A stretch of 61,323 nucleotides of DNA from a virus: the IMG/VR virus record IMGVR_UViG_3300044714_000062, positions 1-61,323 of that record; one strand, written 5' to 3'. Shown one piece after another: positions 40,085-47,686 of the stretch. How positions within the stretch are numbered: position 1 is the first letter of the stretch; each line of letters begins with the position of its first letter. Position numbers and translations under genes: made by a program. The notes beneath the pieces were generated by a model. The model did not search any database. It saw only the letters and a program-made list of their open reading frames with translations, and was not told the DNA's origin.

Positions 40085-40335
40085 GACGCAACTTGACGAT
40101 CAGCTTCGACGCCGACTTCATCGAGCACATCGACACCGACCGTGGCGAGCTCTCGCGCGGCAAGTTCATCGAAGCCCTCATGCCGGGGCATGGTGAACTG
40201 CTGCTGCGCCCCGGCGAGAAGACATCAGGTGGGTTCGCGATGCTGGAGCCCATGTCACGCGCCCAAGCGGCCGTCGCTCATCGTCCTACGTGCTCTTGTG
40301 CGGTCTGCAAACCACCGAAGGAGAAGAAGGCATGA
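40081..40335 (+). CDS. Ribbon-helix-helix-like protein with zinc tail
   Basis: 84 residues. RNLTISFDADFIEHIDTDRG and SRGKFIEALM form the RHH strand and helices, and the C-terminus TCSCAVCKPPKEKK carries a CxCxxC cluster. A likely DNA-binding regulator of its own cassette or of late genes. Confidence 0.55.
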   Translation: MRRNLTISFDADFIEHIDTDRGELSRGKFIEALMPGHGELLLRPGEKTSGGFAMLEPMSRAQAAVAHRPTCSCAVCKPPKEKKA

Positions 40336-40448
40336 CGGGCAGCGATGTGATCGCCGACTTCCGCTATGCGCTCCGCAAGGCCCGCGACGACGGCGAGATC
40401 AACTGCGATGACACGCTCCGCGACCTCGAAGAGCGCCAGGCCGCGTGA
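40332..40448 (+). CDS. 38-residue coupled small protein
   Basis: ATG at 40332 overlaps the previous stop and the TGA at 40448 overlaps the following GTG. Charged helix (DFRYALRKARDDGEI). Accepted because of tight coupling on both sides. Confidence 0.5.
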   Translation: MTGSDVIADFRYALRKARDDGEINCDDTLRDLEERQAA

Positions 40449-40714
40449 GCAGTTCTCCAATCTACATCCTGCACTGCATCCGCTACGACGACTGCTGGGT
40501 TGCTGGCGTCTTCTCCAGCGAGCAGGCAGCGTCCATTGCTGCTGCGAACCAGCTTGAGCCGAAGGGCCGCGCGTTCGGTGTCTATGTCGAAACGTGGACC
40601 GTTGATGGCGAGCGCACTGCCTCGGTGCATCACCGTTGCCCCGAAGACGAGAGGGCAGAGCCCGAGATCCAGTGGCGCGCCTGGCCTCGATGCACACTCC
40701 CCCCTCAGACGTAG
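40445..40714 (+). CDS. Small hypothetical alpha/beta protein
   Basis: 89 residues from GTG 40445 (GTGA overlap). IYILHCIRYDDCWVAGVFSSEQAASIAAANQ then YVETWTVDGE, a strand-helix-strand layout similar to the one in the protein at 45858. Its end overlaps the terminase end by 10 bp (convergent). Confidence 0.6.
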   Translation: MSSSPIYILHCIRYDDCWVAGVFSSEQAASIAAANQLEPKGRAFGVYVETWTVDGERTASVHHRCPEDERAEPEIQWRAWPRCTLPPQT

Positions 40715-42225
40715 TCGTTCAGGTCGATGACTTTCGCGTCACCCGGCACCGCGAGCGTCTGAGCGCCCCACAACGCCAGCGTGACCGCCACCAACGGCGT
40801 GATATCGACCGTGCTGTCCGTCCGTGACCATGCCCAGCGGTCGCTGAGCTTCAGCTTGATCGCGCCGCGGATCGCCTCTTTCAACTCGGGGGTCCCGAGA
40901 TGCCGCAGCTCGCCGTCTTTGACGGCATCGAAGATGATCCCACAGCCCTGCGCGTGCTCCGCTTTCGAGACCGGGGTGACCTCAATCCGGCGTTTCGCTA
41001 GGTCGGGGAGCAGCGCAGCGCCCTGACCTGACACGTCCACGATTATGGACGCTGGCGCATTCTTCGCAGCCACGGCCTCGATCAGATCAGCGATCCAGTT
41101 CGTGTTCCGCTTGTGCTCCAGCACCTCAACATGGAGCTTTCCATCCATCCGGTGCCCGGCGATCGCTACACAAGACCGGGTGCGGTTCGGGTCAACATCG
41201 AACGCCAAGGCGAACGGCCCCGTCGGTGCGGACTCCGGGTCAGCACACGCATCCCACGCCTCGGGGCTGATCGGCCGTTTAGCCGACTCGTCCGTGTCGG
41301 GCCAATCCCCCGCGCCAAGCCTCTCGACGGCGAACGTGCGGGCGCTCATAGAGCGCTGCTCCATCGCAACATGCTCCACGGAGATCCTGACCCCCAAGGC
41401 GGGGTTAGCTTCCGCCCACCGCTCCACGTCCACGGCCATCTCCGGCGTCACCTGATCGGGCCCCTCCGCATCCACCGAGTGCTCCGCATACACGAGCGAC
41501 GGGTCACCGCCCCGCAGCGCGCGCTCACGCAGCCGTGCGAGGACAATCCCATCCGGGTGGATTTCCTGGTCCACCGCCGAACTCGAATACCAGAGCTGCG
41601 GGTTGCCCGTGATCGACTTCGCCGACACGACGGGCATCAGCGCGCCGTGGAACGCCTGCGGGCAATCGTAGGCCTCGTCTAGGTACACCGTGTCCGCAGA
41701 GAAGCCCCTAGCACCACCCCCGGTGCGTGTACGGAACCTGAGCCGTGGTGCGCGGCCGGTCTTTGGATGCCGGTGGAGCTGGATCGCTTCGCTGCCCTTT
41801 CCGCGATCCATTTTCTTCACGCGCCGGCTGAACTCCGGTGTCCCATCGATCAACGCTTCCAGGCGTAGAAACTGCTCGACGCTGGTGTCCGCCATGTGCG
41901 CCGAGTGGATCTGAAGATCTTCTTCGAGCAAGAAAAGGCCCGTCAACTGCCGGACCTCAAGCTCCCCGTTCTTCCCGTTCTGCCGCGGTGCAACCTCCGC
42001 GACCTCCAACGCAGCCCACCGGCCCTCCAAGGTTTCCCCCAGGCCAGCGATCAGGTGCGTGGACTGCCATTCATCGAGGATCAGCCCAGCCATCTTCCCC
42101 AGGTCGATCGCTTCCAACCCCGTCGAGGACGCGAACGGTGGAGCGTGGAAAATCCGGGCTTGCTGGTGGCCCCTAACTGGCGCGGCGCTTCGCTCTCTGG
42201 CGAGCAATATCGTCGAGCCGGTCAT
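40705..42225 (-). CDS. terL: Terminase large subunit
   Basis: 506 residues from MTGSTILLARER at 42225, SD aaggagg. ATPase: Walker A APRQNGKN (R81, K85) and Walker B TVYLDEA (D183/E184). Nuclease: ALAFDVDPNR (D343, D345), IIVDVSGQG (D397) and a C-terminal acidic TVDIT. It drives DNA packaging and cuts concatemers. The start lies inside the terS gene (53-bp overlap). Whether packaging is cos or headful cannot be read from this sequence. Confidence 0.92.
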   Translation of the reverse strand: MTGSTILLARERSAAPVRGHQQARIFHAPPFASSTGLEAIDLGKMAGLILDEWQSTHLIAGLGETLEGRWAALEVAEVAPRQNGKNGELEVRQLTGLFLLEEDLQIHSAHMADTSVEQFLRLEALIDGTPEFSRRVKKMDRGKGSEAIQLHRHPKTGRAPRLRFRTRTGGGARGFSADTVYLDEAYDCPQAFHGALMPVVSAKSITGNPQLWYSSSAVDQEIHPDGIVLARLRERALRGGDPSLVYAEHSVDAEGPDQVTPEMAVDVERWAEANPALGVRISVEHVAMEQRSMSARTFAVERLGAGDWPDTDESAKRPISPEAWDACADPESAPTGPFALAFDVDPNRTRSCVAIAGHRMDGKLHVEVLEHKRNTNWIADLIEAVAAKNAPASIIVDVSGQGAALLPDLAKRRIEVTPVSKAEHAQGCGIIFDAVKDGELRHLGTPELKEAIRGAIKLKLSDRWAWSRTDSTVDITPLVAVTLALWGAQTLAVPGDAKVIDLNDYV

Positions 42226-42604
42226 CCGGGACCTCCTTCGGCGCCAGCTCTCGCAGCCGATCCAGAGTATCGCGCATCTCCCGCGCGCACATGCTCTTTG
42301 AGGTCGCCGAGTTGTAGGGATGCTCGATTTCGCGGGCGAGCGCCACCGCCGATGCAGCGAGAGCCGAGTCGCCCAGATCCTTGGCGCGCTTACGGACCGC
42401 CGCGACATCGCGTTCAGCCGCATCGATCACGTTCGCCCTCGCCGACATGCTGAACGGCTCCGGGAACATCGGTCGCGCAGCCTCGGCGGACATTTCGATC
42501 AACACCCGGGCGCCTTTGCCAAACACGCTGACGACTCGCGCTCCCTCAGCGTAGAGATCGACCACGGGCGCCGACGGTTTACTCGGCGTCTTGCGAGGGG
42601 CCAT
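42173..42604 (-). CDS. terS: Terminase small subunit candidate
   Basis: 143 residues from MAPRKTPSKPS at 42604. Helical: ARANVIDAAERDVAAVRKRAKDLGDSALAASAVALAREIEHP, resembling phage small terminase-like proteins of actinophages, with a basic C-terminus. Call rests mainly on position between HNH and large terminase. ATG overlaps the HNH stop. Confidence 0.65.
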   Translation of the reverse strand: MAPRKTPSKPSAPVVDLYAEGARVVSVFGKGARVLIEMSAEAARPMFPEPFSMSARANVIDAAERDVAAVRKRAKDLGDSALAASAVALAREIEHPYNSATSKSMCAREMRDTLDRLRELAPKEVPDDRLDDIARQRAKRRAS

Positions 42605-42930
42605 CACCACCACGCCTTCGACCGGCTCCTACGCCCCCCCAACACACGCCGATTCCGCTCCCCCACCCCACACCCCGAATGCTCAGGCCCCGCATAGCCA
42701 CCATTCCGATGGTCATGCCCAAGAAACCAGCGCGACCCCGGCTCAATCCAGCCACCGCACTGCACGCAAAACGCGCCACCAGCCTCAACCACACGCGCCA
42801 CACGCGCACGTTCACGCAAATGCTCCGGGCCATACCCACGCTCATATGTGGTCCCCCGAACCGCCACCCCCAACAGCTTAAAGCAAGAATGGGGGGATTT
42901 TTGACCTGGAGCGGGTCGTCTAGTGATCAT
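42604..42930 (-). CDS. HNH endonuclease next to terminase
   Basis: 108 residues (a GTG start near residue 22 is possible). FCVQCGGWIEPGSRWFLGHDH and AGPEHSGCGVGERNR give the zinc Cys pairs plus the HNH His-Asn motif. In HK97-like phages a free HNH protein encoded beside terS is needed with terL for cos cleavage, which makes cos packaging a fair guess here. Confidence 0.8.
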   Translation of the reverse strand: MITRRPAPGQKSPHSCFKLLGVAVRGTTYERGYGPEHLRERARVARVVEAGGAFCVQCGGWIEPGSRWFLGHDHRNGGYAGPEHSGCGVGERNRRVLGGRRSRSKAWW

Positions 42931-43036
42931 CCCCGACTTTCATACCCGGCGCGAGTAGGGGTCGAGCTAGCTCAGTGCTTGCGTAGCCTGACCGTGACCG
43001 GTCGAGGGAAGACAATCTCGATGAGCTTCCCGAGTT

Positions 43037-43375
43037 CTAGAGCGCGTCTGAGTCGAACCGGGCGATCGCCATAACCCGCTGAGGCTTGGGGTGTGGCGAC
43101 AGAACGGGTGAGAGGTCGTCGTCTGCGCTCGGGTGCGCGTTGTACCCGAGCGCAATGGCGATTGCGTCCGCCACGAACGGCACGACACGCTCTGCCTCGG
43201 CGACCGTTAGCTCGATCCCGAAGCGGTCATCGAGCACGACCGTCATCATGCCGCCGTCATGGACCTGGGCGTGCAGAAACGGCACGCTCCAGCCCGAGAC
43301 GACGACCCCGTGCTGAGAGAACGGGCCAGGGAAAGTGACCCGAGACTCGGGCAGTTCGATAGCGTCTGAATCCAT
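43037..43375 (-). CDS. Hypothetical protein
   Basis: 112 residues from MDSDAIELPESRV at 43375, SD aaggagg. Strands (VVVSGWSVPFLHAQVHDGGMMTVVLDD), then a helix (TVAEAERVVPFVADAIAIALG). Last early-region gene before the packaging block; 106 bp of non-coding DNA follow, a possible late promoter or cos region. Confidence 0.6.
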   Translation of the reverse strand: MDSDAIELPESRVTFPGPFSQHGVVVSGWSVPFLHAQVHDGGMMTVVLDDRFGIELTVAEAERVVPFVADAIAIALGYNAHPSADDDLSPVLSPHPKPQRVMAIARFDSDAL

Positions 43376-43437
43376 CAGCCCTCCTTGAGTTTCGCTTCCG
43401 GAGGCCGAATCCTGCCCCCTGGCGTGGGTTTGCAAGC

Positions 43438-43632
43438 TACGCTGCGTGGAAGGGCCTGTATCGGGGCCGTGCGTCCGTGGAGCGCGCGTTCGGCAGGCTC
43501 AAGAACGAATGGGCGCTGGCGCCGCTCCGCGTGCGCAGGATCGAGCGCGTGCGGCTACACGCCGATCTCACGATCCTCTCGCAGCTATCGAGCGCACTGA
43601 GCAGGGAGCGCGCCCTGGCAGTGGCGGCGTAG
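43438..43632 (+). pseudogene. Remnant of a DDE transposase (C-terminal fragment)
   Basis: About 64 residues in frame to a stop at 43632: KGLYRGRASVERAFGRLKNE, WALAPLRVRR, LHADLTILSQLSSALSR. This is the C-terminal block of IS transposases of the DDE type that are common in actinobacteria, containing the conserved Y-R-x-R-x-x-x-E-R-x-F-G-R-L-K motif with the final catalytic Glu. No start, no upstream catalytic domain and no visible inverted repeats, so it is a decayed fragment of an insertion element. Confidence 0.82.
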
Positions 43633-43651
43633 CCCGCCACAAGTACGTGCG

Positions 43652-44065
43652 TCAAGCATCGTTGGCCTTTTGGGCCCTCCGTCGTCGCCTATAGCCGAAG
43701 TACATCCGGACGCTCCGCACCAACAGCCCCCGCCCCGTCTTGTCAAAGGCTTCCCGATCCTGCTGTGCGTATTTCGCCTGGATTGCCTTGACGCGAGGGT
43801 CTTCGTCGTACACGCATAGCCGCCTCTGAATGTCTTGGTGCAGCGCGCGAATATCTTGCCGCTTCTGATCGCGAAGCAGCAAGCCGCCAACGAGCAATGC
43901 TGCGCCCAGCACCACGGCAAGGAGCGCATCCCCACTGAGCTTTTCCTTTGCCACCCAGCCACCAACCCCGGCACCCGACAAAAGGGTGCCAAAGGCAAGC
44001 AACGGCGCGGCCCTATCCCAGAGCGCAAGCCTGCCAAGTCGCTGCGCCAGCTCATACAGGTCCAC
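43652..44065 (-). CDS. Two-TM membrane protein
   Basis: 137 residues from GTG 44065 (SD gggag); the longer TTG frame is less likely. Two adjacent TM helices (PLLAFGTLLSGAGVGGWVA; LLAVVLGAALLVGGLLL) then a basic helical cytoplasmic tail with YDEDPRVKAIQAKYA. A 2TM-plus-helix layout resembles effector-type membrane proteins in phage defence or exclusion, but nothing decisive is seen. It lies next to the transposase remnant. Confidence 0.6.
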   Translation of the reverse strand: MDLYELAQRLGRLALWDRAAPLLAFGTLLSGAGVGGWVAKEKLSGDALLAVVLGAALLVGGLLLRDQKRQDIRALHQDIQRRLCVYDEDPRVKAIQAKYAQQDREAFDKTGRGLLVRSVRMYFGYRRRRRAQKANDA

Positions 44066-44206
44066 GTAGCGCTCCCGGGTGTGCGCGTGAGCACCTGAGC
44101 GCGGCGTGCCTAGCACCCACACTCTGGACGGCCGCTTTCCCAACGCGTATGGCGGGGATGATCAGCCTGCGCTGCCGCGATCGTAACAGGCCCTCCGACG
44201 GAAGGG

Positions 44207-44980
44207 TCATGCGGCCATCATCTTGCGGTCGAGGGCTTTGACTTGGCGTTCGACGCCGCGCAGAGTCTTGATTGTCTCCGGGGTGCGCGCATAAGCCCTG
44301 ATCTCTGCGACGACGGCGAGCAGTCGCTCTCGCTGGAGGATGTAGCCGTTGGTGTGGTTCTCCTCGGCGCGCTCGGTGATGCGGTCCTGCACGGTCTCTA
44401 GCACGGCCTCGCCCTCGCTTTTCATCGCCACGGCCTTGCGGGCAGTGTACCCGCGGTCCTCGACGGTTTCCTTCGGACGAGGCGCTCCGCATGTGCAGGT
44501 CGTGATCGGCCTGCCCGTCAGGTAGTCGATGTCTGGGAACGCGCGGCCACACGGCTTGCCCTTCCGTGGACCTGTGGTCAGGACGGCTGTGCAGACGGGG
44601 GCTACGGGTGCGGTAGCACGGAGGAGACGTGCGCGGTCGGTCTTGTCGTGGGCGCCTTTCTCAAACCGCACCAGCCACCAGTCGCCATCACGTTGGACGC
44701 CGTTGTCCAAGACCGTGATCCTCAGGGTCTTCGTTGGGCGGTCGCAGAGGTCGATTAGCGCCAGGACCGCTCGGGCTCGTGTGGGCTGCCGTGCAGCTCG
44801 CTCCCGGTACTGGTCGAACGGCACGCGGGGCTTCAGGGTGTAGACGCCTTGGGGTCGCATCGGGCAGCGCTTCAACTGCGGGTCCCACCGGTCACCCGGC
44901 TTGCCGTACCGTACGGGTAGCCGCAGCTCGCGAAGGGCGGTACGCCTGATGGCCTCGAAGGTCGCCGGGTGGATCAGCAC
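44207..44980 (-). CDS. Hypothetical protein with possible PUA/ASCH-like core
   Basis: 257 residues. RYGKPGDRWDPQLKRCPMRPQGVYTLKPRVPFDQYRER and KTLRITVLDNGVQRDGDWWLVRFEKG recall ASCH/PUA-like beta barrels. A Cys pattern (VCTAVLTTGPRKGKPCGRAF, TTCTCG) suggests zinc. The C-terminal 80 residues are a coiled helix. ASCH domains bind RNA or modified nucleotides; the match is weak. Confidence 0.45.
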   Translation of the reverse strand: MLIHPATFEAIRRTALRELRLPVRYGKPGDRWDPQLKRCPMRPQGVYTLKPRVPFDQYRERAARQPTRARAVLALIDLCDRPTKTLRITVLDNGVQRDGDWWLVRFEKGAHDKTDRARLLRATAPVAPVCTAVLTTGPRKGKPCGRAFPDIDYLTGRPITTCTCGAPRPKETVEDRGYTARKAVAMKSEGEAVLETVQDRITERAEENHTNGYILQRERLLAVVAEIRAYARTPETIKTLRGVERQVKALDRKMMAA

Positions 44981-45011
44981 AGGGGGATGCTCCGTATCTG
45001 CTGGGCGAGAC

Positions 45012-45560
45012 TCACGCGAAATCCCGGCGCTTGATCTTTGCCATCCGGCCGTCAGGATGGTGCCAGACGATGCCCTCGAAGCTGCGTCTCTGCACCCACT
45101 CGGCGATCGTCTCGAACGTCAACTCGGTGGGGCGGTCAAGGAGTCGATGCGCCTCGGCGTGCGCGACCAGTACGTGCGCCTTGAAGCCCTCCGGGTTGCT
45201 GTTGATCTTTGGCCCGCACAGCTCGTAGGTGCCGGCCGGTGGGTCTTGGAACTCTGGGAAGCTCAGCGCCTGCGTGTGCCACTTCGCGAACCCGGATTGC
45301 TCGATCGGCTCCCAGCCGACCGTCTTGCCCGTGTTCTCGTCCGTCTCGATGGGCTGGAAGTTCTCGGGTGGCTGCTTGCCGGGCTTGACCTCCCTGCGCG
45401 CCCACCAGCGGTCGCCGTCGAACATGCAACACGTCCCGTCGTACTTGCGAGTGGCGACGCCCTCACCGGCTAGCACCCACTCGCAGCCTGGCGTCACCTC
45501 CGGCAGCAGGTGGCGCATGTCCTCCGAGTCGCGCTTGAACAGCGTCGGTATCTTCCTCAT
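45012..45560 (-). CDS. Phage RNA ligase family protein
   Basis: 182 residues from MRKIPTLFKRD at 45560, SD aaaggag. Nucleotidyltransferase motif I is TRKYDGT with K39 as the adenylated lysine; motif III-like WWARREVK; GTYELCGPKIN; motifs IV and V are FEGIVWHH and MAKIKRRDF. It matches the compact RNA-ligase-1-type proteins of actinophages (DUF5565 style). Such enzymes repair tRNAs cut by host anticodon nucleases. No kinase partner is seen nearby. Confidence 0.82.
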   Translation of the reverse strand: MRKIPTLFKRDSEDMRHLLPEVTPGCEWVLAGEGVATRKYDGTCCMFDGDRWWARREVKPGKQPPENFQPIETDENTGKTVGWEPIEQSGFAKWHTQALSFPEFQDPPAGTYELCGPKINSNPEGFKAHVLVAHAEAHRLLDRPTELTFETIAEWVQRRSFEGIVWHHPDGRMAKIKRRDFA

Positions 45561-45858
45561 CCTGCTCCTTTGTGGTCGATGGCCTGAAGCTTGAACTGGA
45601 GCCATTTCTCGATGAGGCCGAGTAGCGCCGCGACGACCTTCGCCTCGTCGCTGACCGCCTCAACCACCCGGAGCACGTGGAGTAGGTACGGCGTGCGTGC
45701 CACCGGTCATAGCCAGCCGGGTCATTCTGCCGGGCTCCCTGAATCATCGGATCGGCGTTGAAAGCGTCGCAGTGCTTCTCGGCCTGCTCACGGGTCATGT
45801 AGAGCGCATGGAGGCAGGAATCCTCCCATTCGTGTGTCCAGACGCCGTAGACGATCAT
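45463..45858 (-). CDS. Hypothetical protein, C-terminus probably frameshifted
   Basis: 131 residues as read. Residues 1-55 are protein-like (MIVYGVWTHEWEDSCLHAL, MTREQAEKHCDAFNAD), a strand-helix pattern shared with the protein at 40445. After about residue 58 the frame turns into Ser/Arg-rich text and runs into the ligase gene, while the -1 frame (45557-45703) takes over good coding character. A one-base change near 45700 would join the two. Confidence 0.5.
   Translation of the reverse strand: MIVYGVWTHEWEDSCLHALYMTREQAEKHCDAFNADPMIQGARQNDPAGYDRWHARRTYSTCSGWLRRSATRRRSSRRYSASSRNGSSSSFRPSTTKEQDEEDTDAVQARLGGHAPPAAGGDARLRVGASR
45557..45703 (-). CDS. Small helical ORF overlapping a possible frameshift
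   Basis: 48 residues from GTG 45703 with MARTPYLLHVLRVVEAVSDE, then a helix ending GLIEKWLQFKLQAID. Its TGA overlaps the ligase ATG, the usual coupling. The frame lies -1 relative to the gene starting at 45858, so it is either a separate gene or the true C-terminus of that gene. Confidence 0.5.
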   Translation of the reverse strand: MARTPYLLHVLRVVEAVSDEAKVVAALLGLIEKWLQFKLQAIDHKGAG

Positions 45859-46031
45859 TCAACCTGCCGCCACTCGGACTCTTCGCGTCTCCATTGATGT
45901 TGCAAGCTGTCGCCGGGACGGACTGCGGCGCGCGCCTCCTCCTCATCCCCGGTTTCACACCACAGCGACCCATCCGGCGCCAGCACACGCCACCAACGGC
46001 CCTCTTGCCATTTGGTCGTCGAATCGCTCAT
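45855..46031 (-). CDS. Small Trp-rich protein
   Basis: 58 residues from MSDSTTKWQEGRWWRV at 46031, coupled to the upstream stop (ATGA). WRVLAPDGSLWCETGDEEEARAAVRPG is a pattern seen in small phage proteins of the query-a-value type; no function known. Confidence 0.55.
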   Translation of the reverse strand: MSDSTTKWQEGRWWRVLAPDGSLWCETGDEEEARAAVRPGDSLQHQWRREESEWRQVE

Positions 46032-46624
46032 GCGGCACGTCCAAGTATACGCCGCAGCGTCGTTTTCGGCAGCCCAGTAAGCCACGCTATCTGCCGCTCC
46101 GTATGGCCGTCTTCGGCGAGTGCCCGAGCGCGATCATGCTGGTCCGTGGGAGCGTCGATCACGGTGTCTCGGGGTGCTTTGCCGGTCACGACCGACCTGC
46201 CAGCCTTCAACCTCGCCTTCCTCACGAGCGTCGGTGTGCAGCGCATCGCCAGTGCTACGCGGTCCACGGGCTCGCCCTCGCCGTCCTTGATGATGCGGGC
46301 TTCGAGTTCGCTCTCGGTCTCGCCGACGACTTGGCCCTCTGCGCGCTTACGGTAGCTGTCCAGGTCCGCCTGGGCTTTCTCGATCACACGCCGGCGATGC
46401 CTCGTGATCGGTGCGGACTCGCGGTGTTCCTCCTCCAGGTCGTCGTAGACCGCCTTCTCCCAGCGCCTAGCCCAATGCTCATGTGGGGGCCTGCTCTCGC
46501 CGGTTGGTGGCTTGGTGTCCGCGCTGCCGCCACCACCAGTCGGGCTGTAATTCGTGATCGTCCCATGCGCCAACAGCTCCATGTTGGCGAGGATGCTCCG
46601 CATCTGCTGGGAGAGATCGATCAC
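46028..46624 (-). CDS. Hypothetical protein with C-terminal HTH
   Basis: 198 residues from GTG 46624, chosen for its SD (ggaggga); a GTG at 46774 would add 50 residues over the ligase-like remnant. Middle helical and charged; the C-terminus RARALAEDGHTERQIAWLTGLPKTTLRRILG is a helix-turn-helix like those of resolvase or transposase DNA-binding ends. Possibly a regulator. Confidence 0.55.
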   Translation of the reverse strand: MIDLSQQMRSILANMELLAHGTITNYSPTGGGGSADTKPPTGESRPPHEHWARRWEKAVYDDLEEEHRESAPITRHRRRVIEKAQADLDSYRKRAEGQVVGETESELEARIIKDGEGEPVDRVALAMRCTPTLVRKARLKAGRSVVTGKAPRDTVIDAPTDQHDRARALAEDGHTERQIAWLTGLPKTTLRRILGRAA

Positions 46625-46686
46625 GCGAAGTCCCTCCGCTTGAGCTTCGCCATCCGGCCGTCCGGGTGGTGCGTCGAGTACCACCA
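46621..46686 (-). pseudogene. Duplicated 3' end of the RNA ligase gene
   Basis: In one frame the sequence reads YSTHHPDGRMAKLKRRDFA and stops, nearly identical to the end of the RNA ligase (VWHHPDGRMAKIKRRDFA). The DNA also aligns closely for about 50 bp with 45012-45061. The rest of the enzyme is absent, so this is a remnant of a second copy or of a recombination event. Confidence 0.65.
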
Positions 46687-46770
46687 TGCTCGGCCAGTGA
46701 CCCACCGCAGGGCTGACCATGACCATGCACCGATGCAAGCCCCTAGCCGCATAGAACTCGCGCTCGAAGT

Positions 46771-47070
46771 TCACCGCCCGGTCTCCTTGCACGCCCGGAC
46801 GATCGCCGCACGCTCACGGTCCGTCAGATCCCCGACACGCCGCAAGGACGGCTCTTTGCCCGCGCGTCTAAACGCTCTCCATACCCGCTCCGCTCCCCAC
46901 CCGTACTGTGCGATCAGAAGATCGCAGAGGGACATCCCGTGCGCCTTGGGGTCCATGAGCGCAGCCTCGATCGAGAGTTCGTGCGCCTTCACGGCGCGCT
47001 TCACATCCGCGATGCCGGCACGCACCGCGGTCGCCCTCTCGAGCGCGGTCATATACTGCTCCCGCGTCAC
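46771..47070 (-). CDS. mIHF-like H2TH DNA-binding protein
   Basis: 99 residues (GTGA overlap with the upstream gene). A helical lead (ATAVRAGIADVKRAVKAHELS) and a core LCDLLIAQYGWGAERVWRAFRRAG, then RRVGDLTDRERAAIVRA, match the H2TH fold of actinobacterial integration host factor (mIHF/sIHF). A phage copy could supply DNA bending for integrase action or packaging. Confidence 0.62.
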   Translation of the reverse strand: MTREQYMTALERATAVRAGIADVKRAVKAHELSIEAALMDPKAHGMSLCDLLIAQYGWGAERVWRAFRRAGKEPSLRRVGDLTDRERAAIVRACKETGR

Positions 47071-47288
47071 CGTGGGGCCTCCCGCGTCCGACGGAGTGCC
47101 CGGGCCTCATACCACGCAAGGACGGCCAGCCGGTCAAATATCGCCCCCATCCGCAAGGCCGCTATCGGCTCGGGGAAATCGCGCTCCTCCAGACTCCATT
47201 TCCACGGTGTTGAGCGGCTAACGCCCAACTCCTCCGCGATCTCGGCGCGGCCAACAAGGTCCCACGGGCGGTCGATCGCGTTGTTCAC
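47067..47288 (-). CDS. Excisionase-like HTH protein
   Basis: 73 residues from GTG 47288. LVGRAEIAEELGVSRSTPWKWSLEERDFPEPIAAL is an AlpA/MerR-type winged helix: HTH, then the F-P-x-P turn. Small proteins of this type act as recombination directionality factors or repressors. Next to the mIHF-like gene, which favours a role in excision. Confidence 0.65.
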   Translation of the reverse strand: MNNAIDRPWDLVGRAEIAEELGVSRSTPWKWSLEERDFPEPIAALRMGAIFDRLAVLAWYEARALRRTREAPR

Positions 47289-47686
47289 GCTGGCGTTGTG
47301 GGGGAGGGGAGAGCCATACGAGCGGCCTGCCACGCGAGCTCTTTCTGGACTTTGCCCTCTCGCGCGTACGCAGCCAGGTCCTTCAGCTCGAGGTCACGGA
47401 GACGCACCAGTTCGACGAGTGCTTCGCGGAGAGCCCGCTCGCGCTTCAACGCCGCCGCATAGACGAAGGCGGCGACGAAAACGAAGTCAGGAGGCGCGCC
47501 ACCGATCACACCACCATGGCTATCGGTGTGCCACTCGTCCTCGCCGAAGCGCTCCACACGCTCCTCGGCCCACTCACGGCAAGCGAGCCACGTGTTTTCG
47601 CGTAGAGCCTCGTGCTCATCAAAGGGCACGCTCTCCATCGCAGCGCGTTCCTCAGAGCTCAACTCGCGGTCGCTCACCGTACTCAC
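47285..47686 (-). CDS. Hypothetical helical protein
   Basis: 133 residues from GTG 47686 (GTGA overlap). A charged helix, [26 protein letters not shown], and a second helix [16 protein letters not shown]. Mild hydrophobicity but not a clear TM. No family recognised. Confidence 0.55.
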   Translation of the reverse strand: MSTVSDRELSSEERAAMESVPFDEHEALRENTWLACREWAEERVERFGEDEWHTDSHGGVIGGAPPDFVFVAAFVYAAALKRERALREALVELVRLRDLELKDLAAYAREGKVQKELAWQAARMALPSPTTPA

